Shown here piece by piece: positions 10,217 through 20,029 of a stretch of DNA of 64,000 nucleotides. The DNA lies in NCBI GenBank assembly GCA_029204225.1, contig CM055095.1:78432403-78496402 (forward strand), in the 5' to 3' direction. Positions within the stretch are counted from its first letter, which is position 1; every line of letters begins with the position of its first letter. This DNA is from Diphasiastrum complanatum. Lineage: Eukaryota; Streptophyta; Lycopodiopsida; Lycopodiales; Lycopodiaceae. The notes under the pieces are model-generated. The model ran no database searches. It saw only the letters and a program-made list of their open reading frames with translations, and was not told the DNA's origin. Position numbers and translations under genes: made by a program.

Positions 10217-10405
10217 ATGACAACGCGTCCTCCTGAAACTACGCAGAGGGTAAAATCGGATAAAGCTCAATGCAAAGGAGCACACAACCCACAAACAGAG
10301 ATTACCCTCACAGAACAACAGACAAGGGATGCATTAATGACCGGCTTATCATGCATGTATCAGGCAATAGAGGTTAATGCCAGTCAACGAAAGAAGCCAC
10401 AATAG
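10217..10405 (+). CDS. Small open frame, possible gag start
   Basis: A 62-codon frame starting MTTRPPETTQRVKSDKAQ and ending in a basic NASQRKKPQ. It is hydrophilic, with one predicted helix (TLTEQQTRDALMTGLSCMYQ). It lies about 1.1 kb downstream of a plus-strand primer-binding site, which is where a retrotransposon gag would begin. No capsid or zinc-knuckle motif follows before the stop. I do not recognise the family; it could equally be chance. Confidence 0.25.
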   Translation: MTTRPPETTQRVKSDKAQCKGAHNPQTEITLTEQQTRDALMTGLSCMYQAIEVNASQRKKPQ

Positions 10406-11168
10406 AACCGCATGTCAGAAGATCTTACCTCAAAAACAAATTGATCTAAGAAAAATCGAATGGTGGGAAACAGAGCAGCAAAAATGGGAACCATGATGGC
10501 AAGATCCTCCAGCTCTGGATAAGTTTCTGCCTCCCAACGTGGCCAATCCACCCCAGAATATATCCCCATCTGTTTATTACTTGATCAGGACCTTGCCGTC
10601 TCCCTTGACGCGGCTTCAACTCCGAATATGTATGTTTGTGCGAAGGAGGATTCAAAGGAAGCAAAGCTGATCGAACAAATATAGATATGTTCAAGGAAGT
10701 GGCGCGCGCTACTTTGGTTTACTTAGAGAATAGAAGAGAACGAAGCGAAGAAGATCGATCACAAACAAGCTTATATAATTAGTGCATCGCCTCCGCTACA
10801 CGCACGGTCTTGTGCGAGGCCTGCAGTGTCTTGTGTCTCCCAAGGGGGCCCTTTCTTTCCCATTTTTGAAGGATCAATTATGAATTGGCCAAGTATGATG
10901 GACATGTTAACAACTTAGTTATGTGCTTGTGGGAGCCCAAGTTCTAGTGATCCCAAGTATCTTCTAGGCATGTTGTTGATCCTCAAGTTTGAAATTCAAT
11001 CTAGGAAAGACTATTGTTGCCTACATTGTGGATGGGATTTTGAAATTTGTTGGTTGTGAAGAGTATTGTTGCATGTCCTTCAAGGCCATGACAGAGTAAT
11101 GTTGCATTCCCTTTTGAGGCTTTGAAAACCATTGTGGTAGGGTCGTGAAGAGTGTTGAAGGTTGAAGT
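10406..11168. other. No recognisable gene
   Basis: Short open frames on both strands without motifs. The part from about 11050 to 11170 has several tgttgcat / gtgaag(ag) short repeats. Confidence 0.4.
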
Positions 11169-12413
11169 GTGTATTGTTGTCTACTCTCGCCCTTCATGGA
11201 CTTTGCATTGGGCCTAGTGTTCATTAACAAAGTTGTATATGGCATTTCGGCAGTCAAAGTGTCTTGTACTAAATCAATCACGCGCCACAGACAATCCAGT
11301 ACGACAGTCAAGCCTCAAGAAGCAGACATAGCCGACGAAAAAGATCCACAACCAACAGCTCCACAACAAACAGATGTCCAAGTAACAGATGCTGAGGATT
11401 TAGGAGGTGATAGCTATGCGACAGATGACTCGGGCACTTTTGACCACAAACTAGTGGCCCAGTACTCAGCTCAGCTAGTGGCAACTCTCACCACCTCTCC
11501 AGTGATACTTCCAACCACAGCAGGTCAAGCTACACAACAACCAGGTTTGGCACCAACTTCTCTGGAACAGGGCAGGTCACTTGACGCCACGATGATCACC
11601 ACCACTGCGGTCCTCCCGTCCACCACCTCACCCTCCATCACAGTCACTACCTCCTTTCCTCCACTCACCATTTCTGTTTCTTTACCATCTCTCACTCCCA
11701 AATCACCACCCTCCATCATCACTACTAACCCCTCCTCCGCATTCGATTTTAACTTTGATTCTGATTCTTTCGCCGCTCAACTCCTACAAACACCTATTAC
11801 CACAATTTCTTCCACACCTCCTATCGCCACTCAAATTCCTATCCATGATCAACCTAGCTCTTCACAACTCCCCCCACGACATGAGCCCTATGTCCCTCCA
11901 TTCACTAATATACCTCCCTTCACTAATTTTCCACCACACTACCCAGATGGGAATGAATTCCTTCCTTTCCTAGGTCCTTGGGAGCAGCTCCCCCCTTCGA
12001 TGCAAAAGGCAATATGGGCTAATCATGACGCACGGACTTACCTTGCCCAGTCCATTGCTGATTACCAATCATTCTGGGGCACGACGCTACAGGAAAATCT
12101 TCTGCTGACCAGACAATTACAAGAAGCGGCACAAGCAGTAAAGGAAGCCAATGAGCAAGTAGCACGAGCACATCGGGATGAACAACTCACTTCCAACAAG
12201 ATGGATGAAATGCAAGAGAGAATGGACCAACTTCAAGCAGAGGTAAATCAAAAGGACACACAGCTAAGCCAGCTCCAGCAACGCTTGGATACTAAAACCA
12301 GTTTCAACCAACAATTACGTGTTGCTATGATGGGACAAATCAATCAATTTTCAACGATTTGCTCCACTTCCTATTTCCACATTCAGCATACCAACAGCTG
12401 GGGCAAAAGCTAA
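11169..12413 (+). CDS. Unknown protein: S/T/P-rich region plus C-terminal coiled coil
   Basis: A 414-codon open frame. Residues 1-35 are hydrophobic and low in confidence; the credible protein probably begins near the basic segment SITRHRQSS (about residue 38). Residues 45-260 are extremely rich in Ser, Thr and Pro with no obvious repeat. Residues 235-275 hold an aromatic/proline segment (PPFTNIPPFTNFPPHYPD, FLPFLGPWEQLPP). Residues 300-390 form a clear heptad-type coiled coil (LLTRQLQEAAQAVKEANEQV, MDEMQERMDQLQAEVNQKD). The coil continues after the stop in another frame (QQLGQKLKAVQAEPQQLQQ) and then as 12464-12862, so one frameshift near 12350 and a stop near 12460 break a protein of 560 or more residues. 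No enzymatic motif is seen. By context it may be a gag-like or accessory ORF of a non-autonomous element. Function unknown. Confidence 0.45.
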   Translation: MYCCLLSPFMDFALGLVFINKVVYGISAVKVSCTKSITRHRQSSTTVKPQEADIADEKDPQPTAPQQTDVQVTDAEDLGGDSYATDDSGTFDHKLVAQYSAQLVATLTTSPVILPTTAGQATQQPGLAPTSLEQGRSLDATMITTTAVLPSTTSPSITVTTSFPPLTISVSLPSLTPKSPPSIITTNPSSAFDFNFDSDSFAAQLLQTPITTISSTPPIATQIPIHDQPSSSQLPPRHEPYVPPFTNIPPFTNFPPHYPDGNEFLPFLGPWEQLPPSMQKAIWANHDARTYLAQSIADYQSFWGTTLQENLLLTRQLQEAAQAVKEANEQVARAHRDEQLTSNKMDEMQERMDQLQAEVNQKDTQLSQLQQRLDTKTSFNQQLRVAMMGQINQFSTICSTSYFHIQHTNSWGKS

Positions 12414-12463
12414 AAGCAGTCCAGGCCGAGCCGCAGCAATTACAACAACATACCACATCATAA

Positions 12464-12849
12464 ATGGCTTCCCTCAACAATCAAATCCAGAGCCTGGAAG
12501 AACAACTCAAAAAATTACAAGCACTACCACCTCCAGATCATGCCCAGCACCAACAATTTCATATTCGTCCACAACCACGGGATAACAACAAGGGCCTGAT
12601 TCACAGGAAGGGGGAGCGCCTCAAAACCTCGACCAGGGAGGGGCCACACAACAATCTAACCCATCATCTCCTCCAGCTTCTAACATTTCCCCCCCTCCAC
12701 CTTCGTCCATTTCAACCTCCTCTCACCATTCATATCTCCAAACTCGCTTCCCTCGCCTTCCACCAAAACTTTTTCAACCATTATCATCTCCAAACCCCCC
12801 ACCACCCGCACGTTATTCCATTCCCTTATGTTTGCTTAATATTGTTCAT
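12464..12849 (+). pseudogene. Continuation of the unknown coiled-coil protein
   Basis: The frame starts MASLNNQIQSLEEQLKKLQ, a direct continuation of the coiled coil at 12.1-12.4 kb. After about residue 45 the frame is wrong; shifted by one base near 12590 it reads as a Gln/Pro/Ser-rich tail (SPPASNISPPPPSSIS, PRLPPKLFQPLSSPNPPPP). Together with the preceding frame this describes one protein with an S/T/P-rich N-half, a long coil and a Pro-rich C-terminus, broken at two or three places. The coding similarity ends where the LTR at 12850 begins. Confidence 0.4.
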
Positions 12850-13304
12850 TGTTAGACACTAGTTGGGAGACTGTCATAGTGTGTTATTCACTAGTTGGGA
12901 GACCGCCATAGTGTTGCTTGATCTATCCTTTCTTAATTAGAGTGTTCATCCAGTAGGGAGACCGCAATGGAGATCCTAAGACAAGTAATAGAAACCATGT
13001 CTTGAGTGGAACCTACTCGTACTCGCATATAGAAGACATCTAAAAGTACAATATTCGTTGATAAGCAGTAAGCGCGAGCAGCAATACTCTAATAGAACTC
13101 TGAAAGAAAATCTAAGCTAAGCTGAGCAAGAGTTGTTTGAAGTCTTTGATAATCAACTATTTATACTAAAGTAATTAACGTGAGTAGGACAGTTAATTAC
13201 GTCGCAGATCGCAATAGCCAGTTGGCCATAATGCACTGGCATTCATCCAGTTAGAACTTCTCAGAAATTTACTTGCAAAGTAGTTAGGGCAAGCCTTTGC
13301 AACA
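12850..13304 (-). mobile_element. Solo-like LTR, 455 bp
   Basis: The ends are TGTTGCAAAGG (minus, at 13304) and ..GTGTCTAACA (at 12850), a TGTT...AACA inverted terminus typical of LTRs. On the minus strand a TATAAATAG box lies near 13160, followed by a leader-like region. Near its inner end is a tandemly repeated motif (ctagttgggagac, about 12861-12960, three imperfect copies). Independent support: the gag-like frame at 13.3-13.5 kb departs from its sister copy at 14.9 kb exactly at 13304. No primer site or polypurine tract was found next to it, so a solo LTR is the simplest reading. Confidence 0.5.
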
Positions 13305-13501
13305 TCATCATTTTCAGATTCAGTGCTGATAAGTTGTTCGTCTGGAGTAGATGAGTTAGGACCTTCAATAGAAATAGTCGACTTAGGAACAAAAGAATTG
13401 GATAATTCGGGAGAGTCCAATAGTTCTCGACTATCTAGTTTAGTTGCTTGCCTAGCTCTACTCCACTTTACTCTACTTCCACGAACACTAACCACATGCA
13501 T
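13305..13501 (-). pseudogene. Gag-like frame of N' element, second copy, interrupted by LTR
   Basis: The minus-strand frame begins ATG at 13501 (MHVVSVRGSRVKWSRARQ). It continues through ELSNSFVPKSTISIEGPNS and TPDEQLISTESEN, a Ser/Pro/acid-rich segment also present in the sister copy at 14.95-15.03 kb (FVPKSTIPIEGPNSSTPDEQ). After 13304 the frame stays open to 13193, but it is reading LTR sequence and loses all similarity. The protein is hydrophilic and of unknown family. Its place directly downstream of an N'-type LTR, in the same orientation, suggests it is the start of the element's gag. It is disrupted and cannot encode a full product. Confidence 0.4.
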
Positions 13502-13562
13502 TCATCAAGATAATAGGTGAAGGGAAATGAGAGAGAGAGAGAGTTAGAGGGAGGTAGCCCAT

Positions 13563-13712
13563 GTGGCAAGAATAGCTGATGCAGGGATGTGTGTAACGTT
13601 TTCAGACGAAGCATGCAATGTTATTGATGCAAGAACCAGTGATGATTCGCCAGATATTCTATGGCACATGAGACTATGCCATATGAATTCAATGGCACTA
13701 TATCAAGCATCA
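13563..13712 (+). pseudogene. Copia GAG-pre-integrase fragment, ~150 bp, lying in the N' leader
   Basis: The plus-strand frame reads ARIADAGMCVTFSDEA, then DSPDILWHMRLCHMNSMALY, the LWHxRxxHxN signature of the copia pre-integrase/zinc-binding region. The sister leader at about 15260 lacks this piece and is otherwise alignable on both sides, so it is an insertion in one copy or a deletion from the other. It carries no complete domain. Confidence 0.7.
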
Positions 13713-14243
13713 TCATTTCATACTAAATAATACTAAAACAACAACAATGCAAAATGGAAAGCAAATAGAAACATCAACTAATGTATAAGCATGAATCACA
13801 ATAGCACATGAGGATGCTTGGCTATCCAAAGTGGTAGAGTTTCCTCCTCTCAATCAGCATCCAAAATGGTGTACAAGAGGTGCATTTTTTATCTTTGGGG
13901 TGGCCCTTGCCCCTTGCTTCCTATTGGCTAATGCAAGAAGGTAGAATTGAGATCCTAACCCTTCAAAAGAAACACAAACTAATCTATGGTGCACAAAGAA
14001 GCACACCCCACCTACCACCACTTTGACTTTTGACTAATTAAAAAACTTAGAGACTTAAGTTAACTTAAATGTTGGCCTTCTGATATTATTCTAATTACAT
14101 GGCCCAAAGTCTAGTTTATTCAAAATAAATTATTTACAAGTGCTCGTTGGGCCATGGGCTTATACACGCATGAAGCCACGACCCTCGCAACATATTTCCA
14201 CTACTCCGACTATTTTATTTATATGCACGAAATACCCACAACA
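13713..14243 (-). mobile_element. LTR of N' element (second copy)
   Basis: The minus-strand start is TGTTGTGGGTATTTCGTGC at 14243. Sequence 13713-14243 repeats at 15271-15813 in the same orientation with high identity. The first ~150 bp also resembles the LTRs of element N (40.3-45.3 kb) and the LTR at 61.96 kb, including the ATAAATAAA stretch and a segment around aagcccaacccaatgagcac in N. Upstream of the TG, the internal end (ccgagggaccgacactact) is shared with N. The inner end of the LTR is approximate. Confidence 0.7.
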
Positions 14244-15270
14244 GGGCCTTCGACTTGAAGTAGTGTCGGTCCCTCGGCACTATGGTGTTTAATAGTGCCC
14301 CTATGTCTCTTTTCGTCGTCGGATGAGGTAGCCGGTGACTTGTTCCATGAATTCCAGTGTTTTTCTTATTCTTATAGGGGAAGAAGGACTTGTGGATGCC
14401 AGTTAGCCAAAAATGGTCGACCCACTGGGCTAGGGATGGCCTAATAACGCCACTCTATAATACACTCGAGCCACTGGAAGCTGATCTTTAACTTTATCAG
14501 ATGCCAAGGCTGTGTTACGATAAAAAAAAGATGGGTTTCAAGAAGTCATTCTATTTGGTGGTGACACTCGTCAAAAATTTGAGATCCCCGGCAAATTCGG
14601 CTGCCACACGGACCATGGGATCAGGGCAGCTGTAATAGCGGTTATAAAACTGGATGAGAGCCCTTTTGGCATCTACATTCGTGCCCCCATCCGTGTTCTG
14701 AAAAAATGTTTGGCCAGTTCATGGTCCTGATAGTGATCTGGTCCAAGGGAATGCCACATTTCGAACATTTTGATCGTTGTGTGATGGGGACGAAATGGGG
14801 ATTCATGCGCAACTGGCGTGGGCTCGTTACGTATGCCCTGATGGCCTTTGGATCTTCCTTAAAGGTCTGTTGCCACCATTTAGGTTGTGGCCCCAATGCT
14901 GGAAGGTATGCCAGATCGTTGCCCTTGATATCTTCGGATTCGCTGCTGATAAGTTGTTCGTCTGGAGTAGACGAGTTAGGACCTTCAATAGGAATAGTCG
15001 ACTTAGGAACAAAAGAGTTCGATCATTCGGGAGAGTCCAATAGTTTTTTACTATTGTAGGGAGTATAAAGTCGATGGTGAGCAGCCCTCCGTCTGTCAAA
15101 AGGGATAGAACACTTGGATAGGAACCTAACTTAGTTTAGTTGCTTTCCTAACGCTACACAAACTCTACTCCACTTTAACTCTACTTCCACTAACACTAGC
15201 CACATGCATTCATCAAGATAATAGGTGAAGGGAAATGAGAGAGAGAGTTAGAGGGAGGTAGCCCATGTCC
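14244..15270 (-). mobile_element. N' internal region with gag-like frame
   Basis: The internal segment between two N' LTRs is only about 1.0 kb. On the minus strand it is open from 15022 down to the stop at 14642 (126 codons, no in-frame early ATG before 14896). It encodes EGPNSSTPDEQLISSESED, PALGPQPKWWQQTFKED, then SKCSKCGIPLDQ and HECRCQKG, so a CxxC pair is present but no full CCHC knuckle. From 14640 to 14244 there is no coding. It ends with the same 3' block (tgccgagggaccgacactact) that precedes the 3' LTR of N. No protease, RT or integrase is present: a strongly reduced non-autonomous element. Confidence 0.5.
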
Positions 15271-15813
15271 TCATCATTTCATACTCATGGAAAAGCTTTA
15301 ATAATACTAAAACAACAACAATGCAAAATGGAAAGCAAATAGAAACATCAACTAAAAGCATAAGCATGAATCACAATAGCACATGAGGATGCTTGGCTCT
15401 CCAAAGTGGTAAAGTTTCCTCCTCTCAATTAGCATCCAAAATGGTGTACAAGAGTTGTCTTTTTATCTTTGGGGTGCCCCTTGCCCCTTGCTTCCTATTG
15501 GCTAATGCAAGAAGGTAGGATTGAAATCCTAACCCTTCAAAAGAAACACAAACTAATCTATGGTGCACAAAGAAGCACACCCCACCTACCACCACTTTGA
15601 CTTTTGACTAATTACAAAACTAGAGAACTTAACATAAACTTTGGCCTTCTAATATTATTTTAATTACATGGCCCAAAGTCTAGTTTATTCAAAAGAAATT
15701 ATTTACAAGTGCTCATTGGGCTATGGGCTTATACATGCAAGAAGCCACGAGCCTCGCAACTTATTTCCACTACTTCCGGCTATTTTATTTATATGCATGG
15801 AATACCCACAACA
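15271..15813 (-). mobile_element. LTR of N' element (first copy)
   Basis: The minus-strand start is TGTTGTGGGTATTCC at 15813. It is a direct repeat of the LTR at 13713-14243. The sequence upstream on the minus strand (15814 onward) is copia I integrase coding, so this end is a true insertion boundary in a copia element. Confidence 0.7.
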
Positions 15814-17404
15814 ACTATATGAGCTTTGCCCTTGTCTTTGAGGTCAATAAACTGATCTTCAATAAAGACGGCATCCCGGCTAGTGAATATCTTCGATTTG
15901 ACAGAATCATACAACTTATAAGATTTATGTGAAGTAGTGTAGCTGATGAAAATAGACTTGATACTCTGGAAGTCAAGCTTCTTCTTGAGATCTTGTGGTA
16001 TTTGCGCATAAGTGATACATCCAAAAACTCATTTCGATAATGATGGTTTGAAGACTGTCCAAACTTCATATGGTGTTTTGTTTGAGAGACCTTTAGTCAG
16101 ACATATATTCTAAGTATAAGCTACAGTGGAAACAGCCTAGAAGGACTTTGGAAGTGTCACATTGGTCGATTCGACTAAGGTTCTGTTCTTTCTTTCAGCA
16201 AGTCCATTCGAATGAGATGAATAGGAGATTATTGTTGCTCAATGTCGTTGCTAAGGCAATACTCCTTGAATTCAATAGAGATGTATTCCCCCCCGTTGCC
16301 GGATCTCAGTGCTTTAATTCTTTTACCAGTTTGATTTTATGTACGCTCTTTGAATTGTCGAAAGATTTTGAAAGCCTCTGATTTCTGCTTAATGAAATAA
16401 ATAGTTGTTTTCCTCAAATATTCGTCAATGAAGGTAATAAAGAACTTTGCATCAAGCAACGATGGATTTTGCATTGGAACACATATATCTGAATGAAAAA
16501 ACGTCCAAAACATCTTTTGCTGCATGCCTATGACTCGATCTAAAATGAATCATAGTCTACTTTCCAAGAATGCAACTATGACAAACATGCAGGTCGACTT
16601 TTTTGGTTGGATAGTCGAGATCAAGCACTAGGGATTCTTTAGACATCTTCTACACAGATGTATGATTAAAGTGTCCTAATCTTTGATGCCATAATAATGC
16701 TTTATTGACAAGAATAGAGGTTTTCAAGGCTTGACTAGTGTCAGAATAAAAATGCGCCAATTTATATAAGTTATTATGCCTCTTGCCGAGTGCAAGGATC
16801 TTATTTGGCCTATCGATAATTCGGCATCGATCATACTCAAACTCTACCCTATGACCTAAATCAGTGATTCTACTTATTGGTAATAGATCTTTAGAGAGTT
16901 TAGGTACATACAAAACATTTGATAGTAGTTTGAATTGATCATGCTGAAATATCAATCTTATACTTCACCTTCGATAGTGTGTGTGCTATTCGTCGCCAAT
17001 ATGAACACATTTCTTTGTACTGTAAGGCGTATAGGAGTGAAAATGCTCACGATGACTGGTCATATGTTGAGTAGCTAAAAAATCCAAAAACCAAGAATTA
17101 TCCAATAGTGCCTTTTGGTCTTTGATTATAAACGCTCCTTCGTCCATGTCGAGATCTTGAGATGTTGTGACTGCATTTGCCTGTTTGGTTGCTTGTTGGC
17201 ATTCTTTGTTTTTAATACCCTACAATCCTGAATCTCATGATTAGTGCGCTTGCAATACTTACAGACATCTTGTTCTTCGACTATGGATTTAATAATTGCT
17301 CTTGACTTTGCGTCGGTTTTCGATGTGATGCGGATTGCAATTGTTGGCTGATTCTGATGAATCCCCAAGATACTCGGACAGAGCAACTCAAGTGCATCTC
17401 TCAC
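15814..17404 (-). pseudogene. Copia I: zinc knuckle, pre-integrase, integrase (frameshifted)
   Basis: Minus strand, 5' to 3': a gag zinc knuckle CKYCKRTNHEIQDC (CX2CX4HX4C) near 17250; protease-end/pre-integrase sequence at 16650-16955 (SNVLYVPKLSKDLLPISRI, then LLWHQRLGHFNHTSV); integrase core at 16337-16530 (FHSDICVPMQNPSL with the first catalytic Asp, ITFIDEY, RQFKERT); and the integrase C-terminus at about 15840-16075 (PYEVWTVFKPSLSK-stop-VFGCITYAQIPQD). Each block is in a different frame or broken by stops. The protease active site and the later integrase catalytic residues are not readable. The fragment ends at 15814 where the N' LTR is inserted. It belongs to the same family as the gag at 25.0-25.7 kb: both share the segment coding SQEQLLNPxSKNKM / SQEHLSNPQSKKKM before the knuckle. 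Confidence 0.75.
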
Positions 17405-18139
17405 CTTAGACCGAGGAGGTCTCTGAGAAGACGAGACTAATGAAGATTGAGAACCGAGTATGAGAGCCGAGGAATACTAGCCAGGAAAGACATGAAAGAA
17501 CTGTGCAAGCCTCATGGTGAATCCCGGAAGATGGAATGACCATGTAGGAACTAGTATTTCTAGGCAAATGTAATAATGCAAGTAGACCCTTCTTTAAGAA
17601 AGTAGAGTGAGGCACCTTTTGATGGTGACCTCTAGTGGAGAACATTATTCCACTTGTAATTTGTGAAATGTGGAAATTCCACTAGGATGCCACCTAAGTA
17701 GCTCTCTTGCTTATTTAAGAGACTCCCTCTTTGTGAAGAGGAGCTTTTTGTAAATTGTATCAACTCCATGCTGAAATGAGAAGGGCTTTCACGAGTTTGA
17801 TGCAACCCTTGGGCTCCTTGATCATGCTTGTTTCTTGAGTGATGCATTCATGATCTTGCCCTTCCCTACTTTTGTGTGTGGTTGTGGATTGTAGAGTGGA
17901 TTAGATTTGCTACTTTTGTAGAGTGGATTAGCTTTCTTGCTTTCTTGTGGATTAATGTAGGAGCCAGCATTCAAGTAAACTAAATAGGCTGGATTCGTGG
18001 TGTGATTCTTGCATATCTCTGTACAATCCAGTTCTTGATGTTCTTGGGATGTCCAAGAATCAATAGACTGGTTGGTTTCTTGATTTTTGGACTTCTAACA
18101 TGTTGTAGTTTAGCTTTGTTTCTTGTTTTTGTCAAGTTA
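17405..18139. other. No recognisable gene; probable non-coding retrotransposon sequence
   Basis: Upstream of the copia I knuckle on the minus strand, without gag coding. Between about 17880 and 18000 the motif gtagagtggattag is repeated. I cannot define LTR ends here. Confidence 0.35.
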
Positions 18140-18519
18140 TGCAAGGTAGCTCAGTGTTAATGTAGTGTAGGCTCTGATTTCAGTCCGTTTTAAGTGTAGT
18201 TAGTTGTAGAAAACTACTGAACATTCATTGGTTTGCATGCTGATCTGTGAATGAGCGTTCTAGGCTTGCATCCTATGTAGAATGTAAGTGCGTTCAAGAG
18301 TGACGTCTTTGAGTAGTCCTCTGACAGGCAGGACATAAAGAAAATACTACAATGACACTTTGTCCCTTCTGTCTGGGTTGGCATTGTTAAATCAAGAAGA
18401 CATCTAATGAATGTCTTTAAGCCTAGTAACAGGCAGAAATGGTTCTGAAGAAGTGGCAAGAAAGAACCAGAGAAACGATGAGAAACAACATGTCCTCTGG
18501 AGCAGGGGATCTGTCAACA
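18140..18519 (+). mobile_element. Candidate 5' LTR (~380 bp direct repeat, copy 1)
   Basis: This segment is repeated at 24653-25030 with about 96% identity in the same orientation. The core runs from TGTTAATGTAG (18155) to ..GATCTGTCAACA (18519), TG...CA with TGTT/AACA ends, but similarity extends about 15 bp further left. Directly after the right end, TTTGACATTGTTGCC matches a decayed form of the common gypsy primer site (TTTGGCGCCGTTGCC), all differences being transitions. That supports a plus-strand 5' LTR. No target duplication is seen. Confidence 0.55.
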
Positions 18520-18534
18520 TTTGACATTGTTGCC
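18520..18534 (+). other. Decayed primer-binding site (TGGCGCC type)
   Basis: TTTGACATTGTTGCC lies immediately after the candidate 5' LTR. Compared with TTTGGCGCCGTTGCC it differs at four positions, all explainable as deamination of methylated cytosines on either strand. Confidence 0.5.
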
Positions 18535-18656
18535 CATTGAACTCCAACACCTTCTACATCAGAAACCCGCAACCTTGTCCACGTTTAGATCCCTGCAACA
18601 ACATTCCAATTCTTTAAACGAATCTGAGTTTCTACACACTGACCAGAGCCACATCG

Positions 18657-19442
18657 TTGGCTACATCATTCCCAAATCCACGAGCTATTAGCCTCACCAA
18701 TCACTTGTCAACAGACACACTCACAGACCTGGATTCGATTCTATTCAAGCTCAAGCTCCTCCCATTCCGCAAGCTGAAATCTCAATCGGAGCCCAAGCTT
18801 CGAATCTCAACCGGAGGCCTCAGAGTAATCTCAATCAGAGGCCTCACTGAAATCTCACCCGGAGCTCTTTGTAAAATCTCAACCGGAGCTCTCTTCAGAT
18901 CTCAACCGAAGCACCGCTTCAGATCTCAACTGAAGCACCGCTTCAGATCTCAACCAGAGCTTCAGCTCAGATCTCAACCGAAGCACCGCTTCAAATCTCA
19001 ATCGGAGCATCCAGCTCAATTCTCAACCGGGGCCCAAGCTCAAATCTCAACCGGAGTTCTCTGTAAAATCTCAATCGAAGCTCTCTGTAAAATCTCAACC
19101 GGAGCTCTCTGTAAAATCTCAACCGGAGCTCTCTCTAGAATCTCAACCGGAGGCCTCAGAGCAATCTCAACCAGAGGCCTCACTAAAATCTCACCCGGAG
19201 GTCTCTGTGAAATCTCAACCGAAGCACCAGCTTCAGATCTCAACCAAAGGCCTTTGTCAATTCTCAACCGGAGGCCTTTGTCAAATCTCAACCGGAGCTC
19301 ACGCTCACATCTCAACCGGAGCTCCAGCTCAAATCTCAATTGGAGCTCACGCTCCCATCTCAACTGGAGCCCTTTGTCAATTCTCAACCGGAGAGCTAGT
19401 GTGCAGTCTCAACCTATGAACTCTATTCCCTCTACCATCTAA
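18657..19442 (+). CDS. Open frame across a 24-bp minisatellite (261 codons)
   Basis: The frame opens MATSFPNPRAISLTNHL and from residue about 40 consists of roughly 27 units of eight codons, best seen as KISTGALC or RSQPKHRF in the two frames the repeat visits (18776-19420). Because the unit is 24 bp, the frame survives array expansion, so an open frame here need not mean a gene. The translated product is basic, lacks hydrophobic core or known domains, and begins within the leader region of a retrotransposon-like element between a candidate LTR and gag. It may be untranslated leader repeat, as seen in some plant gypsy elements, or a repetitive low-complexity peptide. I consider translation unlikely but not excluded. 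Confidence 0.3.
   Translation: MATSFPNPRAISLTNHLSTDTLTDLDSILFKLKLLPFRKLKSQSEPKLRISTGGLRVISIRGLTEISPGALCKISTGALFRSQPKHRFRSQLKHRFRSQPELQLRSQPKHRFKSQSEHPAQFSTGAQAQISTGVLCKISIEALCKISTGALCKISTGALSRISTGGLRAISTRGLTKISPGGLCEISTEAPASDLNQRPLSILNRRPLSNLNRSSRSHLNRSSSSNLNWSSRSHLNWSPLSILNRRASVQSQPMNSIPSTI
18776..19420. repeat. 24-bp minisatellite array 1, about 27 copies
   Basis: The core is ATCTCAACCGGAGCTC with an eight-base variable part (variants such as cgaagcaccgcttcag). The period is constant at 24 bp with few exceptions. Variant units are clustered (gcaccgcttcag units at 18905-18990, ctctctgtaaa units at 19040-19130), indicating local duplication. Confidence 0.9.
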
Positions 19443-20029
19443 CCGCATTCTGTCACAACACCCGCATTCCACACTTGCCACCACTCCGTTGCAACTGCAC
19501 GCCATCGCATTCACACACCTTCCTCACTTTCACACTAACTACACCCCCCGCAACCATAGACCGCAATCCATTGTAACCACACCCTATTGCGCCCGCCTTC
19601 CATCATATCGGCACCAACCGCATTAGTCCGCATCCATCCGTAATCACACTACAACAGATTACTATCGCAACAACCCCACATCACGAACACCGCAAACAGC
19701 CGCATCTCCCTCATTCACCGTAGACACTATAATCTACCGCAACACCTGCATTCCATCGTCTTGGCTGCCTTCCACCGTTGCAACAACATTACCACTGCAG
19801 CTGACTGTATTCCCACCACGCAACAGCCGCCTTCCATTCGTTCACCATACAAATCGTAATCCACAAGGACTCGCACTTGAACGGTTCCTCGTTTTCGACC
19901 GCACTTCACCTTGCACACTCGTGCCCGCTCTGGGCCGTTGTGACCACCTTCCATTCCATTGTCAAGGACAACATCCCATTTAGTCGTCATCACGTCTTCC
20001 TTCACACAGCCCTTCACGCTCCTTCCCTT
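19443..20029. other. C-rich, G-poor spacer between minisatellite arrays
   Basis: No gene. Strong strand asymmetry (C and A rich on the plus strand, recurring ccgca, cattcca and caaccgca). The first 160 bp are repeated at 20295-20460. Confidence 0.6.
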
